A stretch of DNA of 64,000 nt from Drosophila persimilis (taxonomy: Eukaryota; Arthropoda; Insecta; Diptera; Drosophilidae), in NCBI RefSeq assembly GCF_003286085.1, contig NW_020825327.1, positions 1,426,001-1,490,000 of the forward strand. Direction: 5' to 3'. The notes beneath the pieces were generated by a model. It did no database searches, was not told the DNA's origin, and saw only the letters and a list, made by a program, of their open reading frames with translations. Position numbers and translations under genes: made by a program. Of this stretch, positions 18,517 through 29,925 are shown piece by piece; position 1 is the first letter of the stretch; each line of letters begins with the position of its first letter.

Positions 18517-19660
18517 ATGGAAATTAATGCTGCTAACGAAATTCCAATGACCAGTGAGGAAAACAGGGTGTCTTTTTTGAAGCTTAAGTCAACGGAATTA
18601 TGCGAGAAAATGAAAAGGTTAGCTACCGCTTGGCAGAATGAGTCATCAGACTGTGACTACTACATGCTCGTGGTAAAGCAAGAGCAAGTCGAGAAGTTGA
18701 TCGGCAAATTTGAGATGTTTCACGGCGAGCTTGAGGAATTGGATCGAAGCGAAATTCACAGTGGTTTGTGTGACATTTTTGAGTCACTTGCCAGCTCGCT
18801 GAAGGCGGCGATTATGAGGGAAATGGCTAAGAGTAGCGGTCGCATGCCGTTTCATTCTACCTTGGCTGGAGGAAATACTACGGTTTGCCACCATCATCGA
18901 CAGCCATCCGGACTTAACAAACATAGAAAAGCTCCAGCATTTGCGTTCCTGTCTGCGGGATTCGGCATTGTAGAGTGTTCGGTCGCTGGAAATCTCAGAT
19001 GGCAATTATGCTGTGGCATTAGATTTGTTGGAAAACAGATTCAATAATCGGCGATTGGTCTTTCAGGCACACATCAATGAGATCTTGGCGCTCCAGGCTG
19101 TGGAACCTGGGTCAGTGGTCATGCTTCGGGAGCTTTCAGACAAGTTCAATTCACATATGCGCGCGCTCCAGGGTTTGGGCACCACTGAGCAGATCGCAGG
19201 ATGCATCGTCGTGCAGGAAATTCTCCGAAAACTGGATCCAGCGAGCCAAGAGAAGTGGGAGGAACGATTCAACGACCCCGCATTCGCAAACTTAATTCCG
19301 TCGTGGGAATCTATGGCCTCGTTCTTGGAGCAGCGATGCAGATCATTGGAGACGATGGACTTTTCTATGGCAAGCTATGCGTTGAGCAATCAGGTGGGCA
19401 GAAGTAGAAAGCATAATAATTCTAGGTCTACATTGGTTACAACGAACCAAGCCGTAGCACGCTGCGCGCTGTGCAACGATAGTGCTCACGAGGTTTAGTA
19501 CTGCCAGAGGTTTAAAGCGCTGTCCCCACGCTAATTCAGTGCACATCGAGCAATTGTCGTACCTGCGGGGGTAGGCACCATACCCTCCTGCATTTTGGTA
19601 GCCCTGAAGATACCGCAGTCCAAGGGAAATCAGCGCCGTATACTCCATCTCAGTCTGCGC
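18517..19660 (+). pseudogene. BEL gag of element C, broken
   Basis: ATG 18517 opens the gag N-terminus, which aligns with A2 gag (compare ELEELDRSEIHSGL with ELEALDQNEIGSEL). Near 18870-18890 the frame shifts; the gag core then reads in another frame with an in-frame TAG near 18972 and continues to a stop at 19498. Zinc-finger remnants CALCND (about 19470) and CRTCGGRHHTLLHF (about 19556-19600) are in different frames, and the sequence between them is shortened. Confidence 0.82.
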
Positions 19661-20529
19661 TGTCTGAGTCTACGCCGTCCGAGCATACCACTGAGCCCTC
19701 TACTTCAGCGTCAACCTCGTCTGCCCTTATTGCCAAAGATCTCAGGAATGGTGTTGTTCTACTTGCCACGGCTACGGCCTTAGTCAAAAATCGTTCCGGA
19801 GTTTTAGTTCCCTGCCGAGCGTTGCTAGATTCCGGCTCCCAGTTGCATCTAATAACTTCTCGTTTCGCGAATCAGCTTCAGCTTCGAAAAATGAAATCAT
19901 CGACTGCAGTCTCGGGAATAGGCGACTCTAGCTTCGTCACGGGTGGATCTTCGGTCAACGTTAGCCTGCACTCTCGCTCATCAGATTACTCAACTCTCAT
20001 CACTGCTATTGTAGCCTCTAGCATAACCGATCGACAGCCAAGCTTTGGAATTGACACTCAAAACTGGAACATTCCATCTAACATACCACTAGCTGATCCG
20101 GAGTTTTATAAGCCGCAGCGCGTCGATCTGCTAATTGGCGCGAGTCTGTTTTTCGAGCTCCTGTGTGTTGGTCAGGTCAAGCTACTGCCAGGATTGCCTT
20201 CAATTCAGAATACGCGCTTGGGATGGGTCGTGTCTGGAAGTTGTTCGCGTTTAAAAGGTTCCTCGTTGATGGTCTCTCGCGCTCGGGCCGTAGCTGCTGA
20301 GGATAATAGTCCAGAGGATCGGCTTGATGTGCTTCTTCGGAGGTTTTGGGAGGTAGAAAATTGCATCGAACCAATAATAAAGTCTACCAAAGAAGAGCTA
20401 GATTGTGAAGCACACTTTGTGCAGCATTTCCGTCGACTACATAACGGCGATTATTGTGTTCGGCTGCCAGCAAAATATAATTTGGATCTCCTTGGAGAAT
20501 TTACAATCAACCGCTTCGTAGATTCCTGA
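19661..20529 (+). pseudogene. BEL protease and linker of element C
   Basis: An open frame carries the aspartic protease signature LLDSGSQLHL at about 19825-19855, preceded by the usual GVLVPCRA. The RVDLLIGASLFFELL segment and the conserved TRLGWVVSG follow. The frame ends at 20527-20529, just before RT. The natural product is part of a gag-pol polyprotein, so the ATG at 19822 is not a real start. Confidence 0.82.
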
Positions 20530-21560
20530 CCCTTGAGAGAAAGTTAGATCGTCGCCCTGATGTTAAATCTTAGTATGCAGCATTTATAAAGGAGTACCTT
20601 GACTTAGGCCATATGTCTCAGGTTCCTACCCAGTCAATCAGCAACTGCCGATATTTTTTGCCTCACCATTGCGTCATGAAGGAAGATAGTTCAACGACCA
20701 AGCTTCGCGTCGTTTTTGATGGATCCGCTTCAACCTCATCTGGATATTCCCTGAACGACGTTTTAATGGCTGGTCCCGTAATCCAACCCAAACTGTTTCA
20801 TATTCTTGCTCGATTTCGGTCATACGCCGTTGCGATTACGGGAGATATCTGTAAGATGTATCGTTGTGTAAGAGTCTCGACCGAGGATAGCAACTTGCAG
20901 TGTATTCTGTGGAGAAACTCCAGGGAAGAAGACTTGCGTGTGTTTCAATTGGACACCGTTACTTATGGGACGAAGCCTGCCTCCTATCTATCTGTGCGAG
21001 CGATGCATCAGTTGGCAATAGACGAGCAGATGGCGTTTCCAGTTGGAGCTGAAATCCTTCGCCGTGACTTCTACGTGGATGACTTGATATCTGGAGCCAG
21101 CTCACAGGAGGAGGCTATCCGGATTCGGGAGCAAAGTACTGGAATTTTGTCTAGAGGTCAGTTCAGATTGAGGAAATGGTGTTCGAACGTCCCTGCTGTG
21201 CTGAATGGAGTTCCGGAAGAGGACAAGGAAACATTTTTGAAGTTCGACGATGGCAGCCATGTGACTAAAACTTTAGGACTTGCGTGGGATCCGGTTTCTG
21301 ATCTACTATTATTTTCGTTCTCGGCCCTTCAATCTTCTTTGAATTCCTGCAGGCGCTCTGTTTTGTCATCCATAGCGCGATTCTACGATCCTCTCGGACT
21401 AGCTGGTCCCGTAATTACTAAATTTAAAATCTTTCTCCAGCGTTTGTGCCAAGAGAAGTTGTCCTGGGATGAAAGCCTTCCAGTCGCACTGCCACCGAGT
21501 GGCAGAAAATATGCACCAGTTTTGGTCAGATTCGTCGACTGGAATTTCCTCGGCTTGTGC
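20530..21560 (+). pseudogene. BEL reverse transcriptase of element C
   Basis: From 20613 an uninterrupted frame has YFLPHHCVMKEDSSTTKLRV, VVFDGSAS and the RT box FYVDDLISG near 21070-21095, then the connection domain FYDPLGLAGPV. Between 20529 and 20613 the frame is shifted, with stops at 20527-20529 and near 20572. Near 21495-21560 another shift moves RNase H into a different frame. Confidence 0.85.
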
Positions 21561-22893
21561 TCCTTCCAGACTCTACGCTGGAAATTCACGGATTTTGCGA
21601 TGCCAGCATCGAGGCTTATGGTGCATGCATTTATGTCGTGTCCAAGGGTCAGCATTTCTGCAGTCACTTACTTTGTGCCAAATCTCGTGTGGCTCCTTTG
21701 AAGACACTTACAGTACCAAAGTTGGAGCTTTGTGGAGCGGAGTTGCTGGCTAGGCTCATATCTGAGATAGCTGGAATGAATGTATTCAAGGGAAGGTGTT
21801 AGTGTTGGTGTGATTCTGCCGTTGCGCTCTCTTGGATTCGGGACGAGCCGTCAAGATTTAATATATTTGTTGCAAATAGAGTGTCAACGATTCAAGAAAT
21901 GACCGAAAAAATGGAATGGCGCTATGTTCCCACAGCTTTAAACCCAGCCGACATTCTGTCTCGAGGGGCTCATCCGACTGAGCTGAATGAGTCACCTCTT
22001 TGGGCTCATGGTCCTCCATTTCTTTGCGGCTCCTCAGATGACTGGCCACCCACTGTGCTACCTGATAAGCCAGCCCTTGAACTTCGTCGGAAGGCTCTTC
22101 TGGTCAAATCGCCCTACATGGACATTATTGCTGATTCCAAGTATGCGAATTCATTTGCTTCTTTGCAACGCGTTTTCGGATACATTTAGAAGTTTTGCAA
22201 CCGAATTCGGCGCCCCGGACTCACTGTCTCAGACATTGAACATGGAACCCAGGTATTGCTACGACTAGTCCAGCGTACTCAGCTATGGGAGGACTGAAGT
22301 CACTGCGGGCAAGGGGAGCAGTCTCCTCATCGAGCTCAATCGCATCGTTATCGCCATTCACGGATCAGTTTGGACTTCTCAGGGTAGATGGTCGACTGAA
22401 AAACTCTTCGTTGGATTTTGATGGCCGTCATCCAATCATCTTGCCCAGCAGCCATCCACTGACTCTTGCAATAATCTCCCATTTTCATGAGCGGAATCTG
22501 CACGCTGGTCCTCGAGCTTTGCTTGGACTAATTCGATCCCAATATTAGCCTATTGGGGGGAGGAAGACGGTAAACAAGGCAGTAAACAAGTGCGTAAGAT
22601 GCTTTCGACTGAAGCCCAGGGTATTGGAGTATATTATGGCGGATCTTACAAAGGAGCGGCTCGATGGTTCTCATGCCTTTGAGATCACAGGCGTGGACTT
22701 CTGTGGGCCGTTTTTCTACAAACCGGAGGCACGCAACAAGGCTCCAATCAAGTGCTACGTCTGCGTCTTCATTTGTTTCGCTACCAAGGCTGTTCATCTG
22801 GAGCTTATAAAGGACTTATCCACAGTTGCTTTTCTACATGGACTAAAGCGCTTCATATGTACCAGGCGGAAGCCGCGGCAAATTTGGTCAGAC
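21557..22893 (+). pseudogene. BEL RNase H and integrase N-terminal part of element C
   Basis: RNase H (IHGFCDASIEAYGAC) is open to a stop at 21800; EWRYVPTALNPADILSRG follows in 21881-22189. The zinc-binding part of integrase starts in 22285-22548 (GLLRVDGRLKNSS), has stops at about 22548, and continues in 22624-22893 with ITGVDFCGPFF. The last codons before the A2 insertion encode QIWSD, the stem of the integrase SDNATN motif that resumes at 29196. Confidence 0.85.
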
Positions 22894-23292
22894 TGTTTGA
22901 GATGCCAAGCTTTTTTGGCACCTATGTATTTCAAAATAAAAAGAGATTTTGGGTTAAACTTTATAATTCGTATTTAATCTTGGTGGCTTAGCGGAAGCCG
23001 ATTGCTTGCTATTGCCAGATGAACTTTATGCGAGATCGATATGCAACCAATGCGCAGAGGGGTTAGCATAGAACTAAAACTATAGACGACGGCGTTAGAT
23101 CAAAGTGACTGCCGAAGTGGCGGCAGCAGATCAAAGTAGTTGCCGAAGTGGCGGCGGCAGAGAGCCCCTTTAGCGGGAGAGCGCAGCAGCTCTGCAGAAA
23201 GTCAATGCTTTACAACATATGTCGGCTCTCTATGCTCATACAATAATAATAATTTTAAAGTTACGGTTATTCTTCAGCGGCTGGCCCGAACA
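22894..23292 (-). repeat. 3' LTR of A2 (in element orientation)
   Basis: 399 bp. On the minus strand it starts TGTTCGGGCC and ends TCTCAAACA. It differs slightly from the 402-bp right LTR, for example near 23221-23225, where a few bases are missing. Confidence 0.9.
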
Positions 23293-25537
23293 TACTCCCC
23301 CCGTTGGGAGCTAGTCTCTCAACAGATTCCTTAAGGGGCAGCAAACATAGCCGAGTGACGGCCCTCCTGATGTTTCCTGAGGATTTCTTCAGGTCAGCGA
23401 CGCGACACACTCCGTCCTTGCCGAAAACGACATCGACCACTCTAGCCAGTGGCCAACGCATTGGAGGAAGATTTTCGTCCTTCACCAGAACGAGGTCGTT
23501 CTTGCAGATGTTTTGCGCGGGGGTACGCCACTTCGCGCGCTCTTGCAAAAGAGTGAGATACTCTTCGCGCCAACGGCTCCAAAATATTTGTTGTAGTTGG
23601 GTGACCCGCTGCCAGCCATCCAGACGATTGTAGTTCAGCTTCGTTAGGTCAGGCTCGAGGATTTGCTCATGGGGGCCGCCTAAAAGCAGATGAGCAGGAG
23701 TCAAAACGTCTAAATCATCAGGATTTTCTGAAAGCGAGAGCAAAGGGCGAGAGTTAACAATTGCAGTGATCTGACAGATCAGAGTGCGCAGCTCGTCAAA
23801 GCTAAGCACAGATGGTCCAACTGAGCGGTACAGGTGATATTTTGCGGTCTTCACGGCCGCTTCCCACAACCCGCCAAAATGCGGAGAGCGAGGTGGAATG
23901 AAACGCCAGTCGATCGAGTCAGCCAAGCAGGATTCGTGGACCTCCTTCATATGCGGTTCGCTCAGACAGAGCTTCTTTAGCTCCAGAAGCTCGTTCTTGG
24001 CGCCAACGAAGTTTGTCGCATTGTCCGACCAAATTTGACTTGGCCTTCCTCGAGTGGAAGTAAAACGCTTTAGTGCGCCTAGAAACGATGCAGTGGTCAA
24101 ATCCTTTACGAGCTCCATGTGTATAGCCTTGGAAGTGAAGCAGATGAATACGCTAATGTAGCACTTGATCGGAGGCCTTGTGCGGATTTCTGATCGGTAG
24201 AAAAAAGGTCCACAGTAATCTACTCCAGTGACTTCAAAAGCTCGAGATCCTTCCAAACGTTCCTTAGGTAGGTCTCCCATGATGTGTTCGACCATGCGCG
24301 GCCTAGTCCTGAAGCATCTCACACATCTGCTGACGACCCTTGACACTGCCTTAACACCTCCAATGGGCCAATATTCCAGCCGAATTTTGGATAGCAAGGC
24401 GCGAGGTCCGGCATGGAGGTTTCTTTCATGATAATATCTTATCAGCGCAAAGGTAATGGAATGTCCCTTTGGCAGAATGAGCGGGTGCTGAGCGTCAAAT
24501 CCTAGCGATGAGTTGCCAAGACGACCTCCAACTCTAAGTAGTCCAGAATGATCGATGAACGGGTTGAGCGAACTAATAGAACTGGATTTCATGACTTGAC
24601 CATTGCGCCGAATCTCCTTTATGTCCATCCACAAATTTGCCAGCTGAATGTGTCGAATTAGAAGATGCGTTCCTTGCCGAATATCAGAAACGGTGAGTCC
24701 TGGATGCCTAAGACGATGTATAAATTTATGCATGTAGGCGAATGTGCGCTGCATGCGAAAGAATGAATTCGCAAATTTGCATCCGGACGTGAGATCGGCA
24801 TGTGGAGACGTGATGAGCAATCCTCTCTTGCGAAGCTCCAAAGTTGCTATGTTGTTAGATGGAGATACAGGCCACTTATCCTTGGAGCCTAGCAAAAAGG
24901 ATGGGCCGTGAAACCATAGCTCTGACTGGATAAGATGGTTGGGAAGCGAGCCTCTCGAGAGAATATCAGCAGGATTTAAAGATGTGGGAACATAGCGCCA
25001 TTCCATGTCTGCCGTCAACTCCTGAATTGATGCCACTCGATTTGCCACGAAAACTTGAAATTTAGCTGGCTCGTCCCTAATCCAAGATAATGCTGTTGAC
25101 GAATCCGACCAGCAATAGAACCGACCTGTAAAGATTCCCATGTCCTTTACATTCTGCATGATTTTCGCAAGCAAATGGGCTCCACTTAATTCCAGCTTAG
25201 GAATCGATATAGTCTTTAGCGGCGCCACTCGCGACTTTGAGCACAAAACGTGGCACGAAGACTGGGCTTCCCTGGACACGACATACACGCAAGCGCCATA
25301 TGCTTCTTAGCTGGCATCACAGAATCCGTGAACTTCTGTAGCCACACTAGAACGAAGAACCAAGCGAGGAAATGAGATCCGAGAAATGCTTGCCAAACTA
25401 TTTCTCAAGTCCATCCAAGTTGAATGCAACGCTGAGGGTAGGCTTTCATCCCAATCCAAATTTTCTCTCCAAAGCTGCTGAAGGAAGATTTTGCACCTGA
25501 CAATGCAAAAAGCAGCTGATCCGAAGCAGGGTCCCAC
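23267..25537 (-). pseudogene. A2 RNase H and integrase, one nonsense codon
   Basis: One frame runs from about 25537 to 23267 (minus). RNase H starts at VHGFCDAS, followed directly by TAA at 25307-25309. The frame then stays open for 673 codons: WSDSSTALSWI, EWRYVPTSLNPADILSRG, GLLRVGGRLGNSS, the HHCC zinc finger (HERNLHAGPR...CVRCF), GVDYCGPFF, IWSDNATNF and PHFGGLWEA with the integrase acidic triad. The C-terminus extends into the purine tract and LTR. Apart from the nonsense codon the integrase looks intact. Confidence 0.88.
23293..23315 (-). promoter_or_regulatory. Polypurine tract of A2
   Basis: On the minus strand AACGGGGGGAGTA directly precedes the 3' LTR, the same purine core as in element C before 29926. 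Confidence 0.75.
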
Positions 25538-26544
25538 GCTAAGCCGAGAGTTTTGGCTATGTCGCTTCCATCATTAAACTTTAGGAACTTCTCTATGTCA
25601 TCTTCAGGGGTTCCCTCAAGTACTTCCTGGTGACTGGAGCACCATTTCCTAAGTCTAAAGTTACCACGGGACAGTAGAGCTGATGTTTGGTGCATCTTGT
25701 CCATGACCTGTGCGACCGAATTACCGCCCGAAATAAGGTCATCCACGTAAAACTCCTGCCGCAGAGCAGCTGAGCCAAGAGGGTAGGATTCACCCTCGTC
25801 GATGGACAGCTGGTGCATTGCGCGGACCGCTAAAAATGATGCAGCCCTCGTCCCGTATGTGACGGTGTCTAACGTGTAGATTTGAACCTCGGACTCGATG
25901 GAATCTGGCCATAGGATGCACTGATACAAATTGTCGGGTGGAGACACTCGTACGCAGCGGTACATTTTACAAATGTCTCCAGTGAGAGCGACTGGATATG
26001 TTCGAAAGCGAATCAATATGTTAAACAATGCAGGCTGAATAACAGGGCCTGTCATCATCACATCATTTAGAGAATATCCAGTTGATGTAGCTGCGGATCC
26101 ATCGAAAACGGCACGGAATTTTGTTGTCGTACTGTCCTCCTTTAGGACACAGTGATAAGGCAAGAAATATTTTCAGAGGCTACGGGAATCAGGGTTGACT
26201 TGGTGCATATGATGCAAATCAATGTACTCCCTCATAAAGGCGGAATACCGCTCCTTGAGTGTAGGATTACGCTCCAGTTTTCGCTCCAGACTGATGAACC
26301 GTCGATAAGCCTGAGCATAAGATTCTCCTAAACGATCAGTATTGTTATTTAGCGGCAGACGAACTGCATACTCCCCGGATGGCAACCGTGAAAGGTGGCT
26401 TACGAAATGTGCTTCACAATCGTCTTCTTCTTTGGTATTCAACCCAACCTCCACACAATTCTCGACTTCCCAAAACATACGAAGAGTTTTATCCAACCTT
26501 GCTTCCATCTCAGCTATCGAATCTGGACAATTGTGCGTGGCCAA
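25405..26544 (-). pseudogene. A2 reverse transcriptase, with stop and deletion
   Basis: The minus frame from 26544 covers the region between protease and RT to a TGA at 26175-26173, then continues in the same frame from 26163. It contains YHCVLKEDSTTTKFRAVFDG and the catalytic EFYVDDLISG. At about 25495 the sequence jumps from LLFALSG to KIFLQQLWREN. Compared with element C, about 100 bp of the connection segment, including YDPLGLAGP, is missing, and the frame shifts. Confidence 0.86.
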
Positions 26545-26642
26545 AAGCGCCGAGCTTGATACCTTCTGTCCACCACCAGATACGATCCACCCAAGCCGGG
26601 TCTTCTGCAGAAGAGGCAGTCCATCGGTGAGTTTGATTTGCC

Positions 26643-28454
26643 CTACGCAGAGGAGATCATAAAAACGCTCGCACCAATGAGAAGATCAACCCGTTGAGGA
26701 TTGAAAAATGCAGGATCAGCGAGCTGAATGTTAGATGGAATACGCCAATCGGATACATTTACTGCCATACTTGGTTGAGAATCGGTAATCGTGGGGGCGA
26801 TGAGAGCAGTAAGCGTAGTTGTGTAAGCAGAGGTGCGAGAATGCATACAAATGCTTATGGTGGATCCCTCAGTAGAAACGCTGGTATCGCCCAGCCCAGA
26901 CACAAGTGCAGCCGATTGAGTTCTCCTAAGCTGAAGCTGCTGGGCGAACCTGGATGTGACGAGATGCAGCTGCGATCCTGAATCTAAGATGGCACGACAA
27001 GGAACTAAAACGCCAGACCGATTCTTCACGAGAACCACGGCTGTAGCCAGAAGCACGACATCAGAGTGAAGACCTTGGGCAGCAAGAGAGGTAGACGAAG
27101 GTAGAGACGAGCTGCTAGAATTTTGAGCAACGGAAAGAGTGTCCGGTTGAACGGCCAGATCGGGAGGAGTAATACCTGGGCAGCCTTGTGTTGTGGGCTG
27201 CATACTAACGAAGTGCAACAAACTATGATGCCTACCGCCGCATACTCGACATTTTCCACTATTGCATGTGCGGGTCCGGTGCCCCGGTTTTAGGCAATTG
27301 AAGCATAGGGAAAGCTTCTTCACTTCTTTGTGGCGCAGCAACGGTGAGAGATTTCCGAATATCTTGCACGAGTATATTCCATGGCCCGCTGAGTGGCAAA
27401 AGACGCATACAGACGGGTCGGCGGAAGAGTTGGAAGCTACAAACGTTTTCTTAACATGCGTATAGGAATGGTTTTTTCCCACCTGATCGCTACTAGCGTG
27501 TGTCGCTGTAGCATATTCCAATCGCTCCATTTTCTGGCAGCGTTGCTGCAAGAATTCGAAGAATTCCTCTGCGGTAGGTATAGCATCCGACGATGTGTGC
27601 TCCTCCCATTTGGTTTGCGTCTTCGAATCCAACTTCTGCAGCAGCATGTTGATAACCATGAATCCCGAAATCTCCTCAGCAGTTCCCAATGTCTGCAACG
27701 CTCGCATGTGTAAATTGACTGCATCCGAAAACTCCCGAAGCCTTTTAGCAGAAGGCGAGTCTACCCTCTTTAGCCCAAGAATCTTCTTGATGTGTGCCTG
27801 GAAAACAAGTCTTGTGTTATTAAAGCGTTTATTAAGTATATCCAGAGCCGCACGATAATTGGCACTGGAGAGCTCCAACGATCGAACCGCATCCAAAGCC
27901 GCATCAGCGAGGCAAGAGCGAAGGTGCTGGAATTTCTCGATGTCACTGAGATCCGCATCCGCTTCAATCACCGATTTGAACATTGCCATAAAATCCGAGA
28001 ACTCGACGTATCCACCAGAAAACTTAGGCACCTTCAGCTCAGGAAGTCGCTGCTTGTGAGCCATGATGATGGTACTATGTCCGGAATGGCTTGGCAGAGT
28101 CGTAGAATGGGCAGCGGCGTGTGACTGGCTTACTTCAACAGCAGCCAGCAACTCAGCTTTCAACGATATGAAAAGAGTATCGAAGATTTCGCGCAGCTCA
28201 CTCCCAATCTCGTTTTGATCGAGAGCCTCCAATTCATTATGGGCCTTATTAAATTCCTCTCGAATTTCTGCCAACATATCAAGGCGCACCTCGACTTCCG
28301 CGGCGGTCAGCTTATCGATTTTATTCCCCGCGAAGGATTCGCCAAGCCTGTGCAATCGATCATATAATGACTGACTTTTACGCTTATACAGACTCAGTCT
28401 GGAATCAACCACCACAATATTTCCGCCCGCGCCTGTATTTGGTTCGTTGTCCAT
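26643..28454 (-). CDS. A2 gag-protease open frame
   Basis: Minus-strand ATG at 28454-28452 (MDNEPNTG) begins a frame of about 600 codons, also open upstream to an ATG at 28553. Order: helical gag N-terminus, gag core with PKFSGGYVEFSDFMAMF, two zinc knuckles (CVFCHSAGHGIYSC region and CFNCLKPGHRTRTC) plus CRVCGGRHHSLLHF, and the aspartic protease with ILDSGSQLHLV near 26975. The frame ends at 26643 within LLIGASVF, shortly before RT, so gag and RT are separated by a frame change. The polyprotein would form capsid and mature itself. Confidence 0.85.
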   Translation of the reverse strand: MDNEPNTGAGGNIVVVDSRLSLYKRKSQSLYDRLHRLGESFAGNKIDKLTAAEVEVRLDMLAEIREEFNKAHNELEALDQNEIGSELREIFDTLFISLKAELLAAVEVSQSHAAAHSTTLPSHSGHSTIIMAHKQRLPELKVPKFSGGYVEFSDFMAMFKSVIEADADLSDIEKFQHLRSCLADAALDAVRSLELSSANYRAALDILNKRFNNTRLVFQAHIKKILGLKRVDSPSAKRLREFSDAVNLHMRALQTLGTAEEISGFMVINMLLQKLDSKTQTKWEEHTSSDAIPTAEEFFEFLQQRCQKMERLEYATATHASSDQVGKNHSYTHVKKTFVASNSSADPSVCVFCHSAGHGIYSCKIFGNLSPLLRHKEVKKLSLCFNCLKPGHRTRTCNSGKCRVCGGRHHSLLHFVSMQPTTQGCPGITPPDLAVQPDTLSVAQNSSSSSLPSSTSLAAQGLHSDVVLLATAVVLVKNRSGVLVPCRAILDSGSQLHLVTSRFAQQLQLRRTQSAALVSGLGDTSVSTEGSTISICMHSRTSAYTTTLTALIAPTITDSQPSMAVNVSDWRIPSNIQLADPAFFNPQRVDLLIGASVFMISSA

Positions 28455-28788
28455 GTTAACCGTTGTGCAATCGACACAACAACGGAAAATGAAATACCGC
28501 TTAAGCGACGATGTATAGACGCGAGAGCGAGAATGCAAGACACGAAAAGTCAAGAACCGCGGCTGCAGCTGCGCAGAGAATGAGAGATTCGACGCTTAAA
28601 GTACCGGAATTTGTCTATAAATATTCCAGCCGCACTCTCACTGAATTTGCACTTTAAACTGTTTTTAATGTGCACACAAATGTATTTGTTGGTAGTTAAA
28701 CTACCCAACAACACAATATTGTATAATTAATAAGTGTTTTAACGGAACGCGATTAAGCAATGGTTTTATATCACGTCGGGGTCACCAA
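28455..28788 (-). other. A2 leader and tRNA-Trp primer-binding site
   Basis: The untranslated leader between the 5' LTR and gag contains no gene. The primer site is at 28770-28787 (minus-strand TGGTGACCCCGACGTGAT), one base from the LTR. Confidence 0.82.
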
Positions 28789-29190
28789 TGTTTGAGATGC
28801 CAAGCTTTTTTGGCACCTATGTATTTCAAAATAAAAAGAGATTTTGGGTTAAACTTTATAATTCGTATTTAATCTTGGTGGCTTAGCGGAAGCCGATTGC
28901 TTGCTATTGCCAGATGAACTTTATGCGAGATCGATATGCAACCAATGCGCAGAGGGGTTAGCATAGAACTAAAACTATAGACGACGGCGTTAGATCAAAG
29001 TGACTGCCGAAGTGGCGGCAGCAGATCAAAGTAGTTGCCGAAGTGGCGGCGGCAGAGAGCCCCTTTAGCGGGAGAGCGCAGCAGCTCTGCAGAAAGTCAA
29101 TGCTTTACAACATATGTAGGCGGCTCTCTATGCTCATACAATAATAATAATTTTAAAGTTACGGTTATTCTTCAGCGGCTGGCCCGAACA
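28789..29190 (-). repeat. 5' LTR of A2
   Basis: 402 bp, homologous to 22894-23292 and 12249-12647, followed by the cagac duplication at 29191-29195. Confidence 0.9.
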
Positions 29191-29925
29191 CAGACAACGC
29201 AACCAATTTTGTCGGCGCTAAGAATGAGCTGATGGAATTAAAGCGCCTGGTCCTCAGCGATGACCATCAGAAGGCGCTGCTGGATTTTTGCTTTGTCGAA
29301 TCTATGGACTGGCATTTCATTCCTCCGCGCTCCCCGCATTTTGGTGGTCTATGGGAGGCTGCAGTGAAGACGGCAAAGTACCACTTCTACCGTGCGATAG
29401 GCAACTCGGTTCTTGGATTTGACGAGCTGCGGACGCTGTTGTGCCACATCACGGCAGTGATTAATTCAAGACCTTTAGTTTCAATTTGAGAGAGCCCTGC
29501 CGATCTAGATGTTCTAACTCCAGCGAATTTCTTGAGTGGTGGCCCTCCTGCTTCGTTCGCTGAGCCTGACGTCACGCAGCTAAACTTCGATCGCCTGGAC
29601 GGCTGGCAGCGCGTTTCGTACCTGCAGCAGCTCTTTTGGTCCCGGTGGAAGGAGGAGTACATAACGTCACTGCAGCAGCGCTCAAAGTGGCGCACTGCGA
29701 AGCCTAGCTTAGCAGTCGCAGATTTGGTTCTTGTCAAGGATGAGAATCTTCCTCCCATGAAGTGGCCACTGGCGAGAGTGGTCGAGCTTTTGCCTGGGCG
29801 AGATGGCGTTGCCCGAGTTGCTGTGCTGAGGACGTCATCTGGAATCACCAAGCGCGCCGTCAACAAGCTGTGCCTGCTGCCCCTTAAAGATGCTGTTGAA
29901 AGTCAGGCTTCCAACGGGGGGAGTA
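29191..29925 (+). pseudogene. Element C integrase C-terminal part
   Basis: Directly after the A2 target duplication the C integrase resumes with NATNFVGAKNEL, then PHFGGLWEAAVKTAKYH with the catalytic glutamate. A TGA near 29487 breaks the frame; the same frame continues to 29945 with the conserved C-terminal domain (LVLVKDENLPPMKWPLARV, CLLPLK). Purine tract CCAACGGGGGGAGTA ends at 29925. Confidence 0.87.

Larger units (their letters stand above)
22894..29190 (-). mobile_element. BEL/Pao element A2, complete insertion in C
   Basis: 6297 bp with LTRs at 22894-23292 and 28789-29190 and target duplication cagac (22889-22893 and 29191-29195). Minus-strand order: LTR, tRNA-Trp primer site, gag-protease (28454-26643), RT, RNase H, integrase, purine tract, LTR. 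It is the best reference here for family A. It bears two nonsense codons and a deletion in pol, so it is inactive. Confidence 0.94.
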
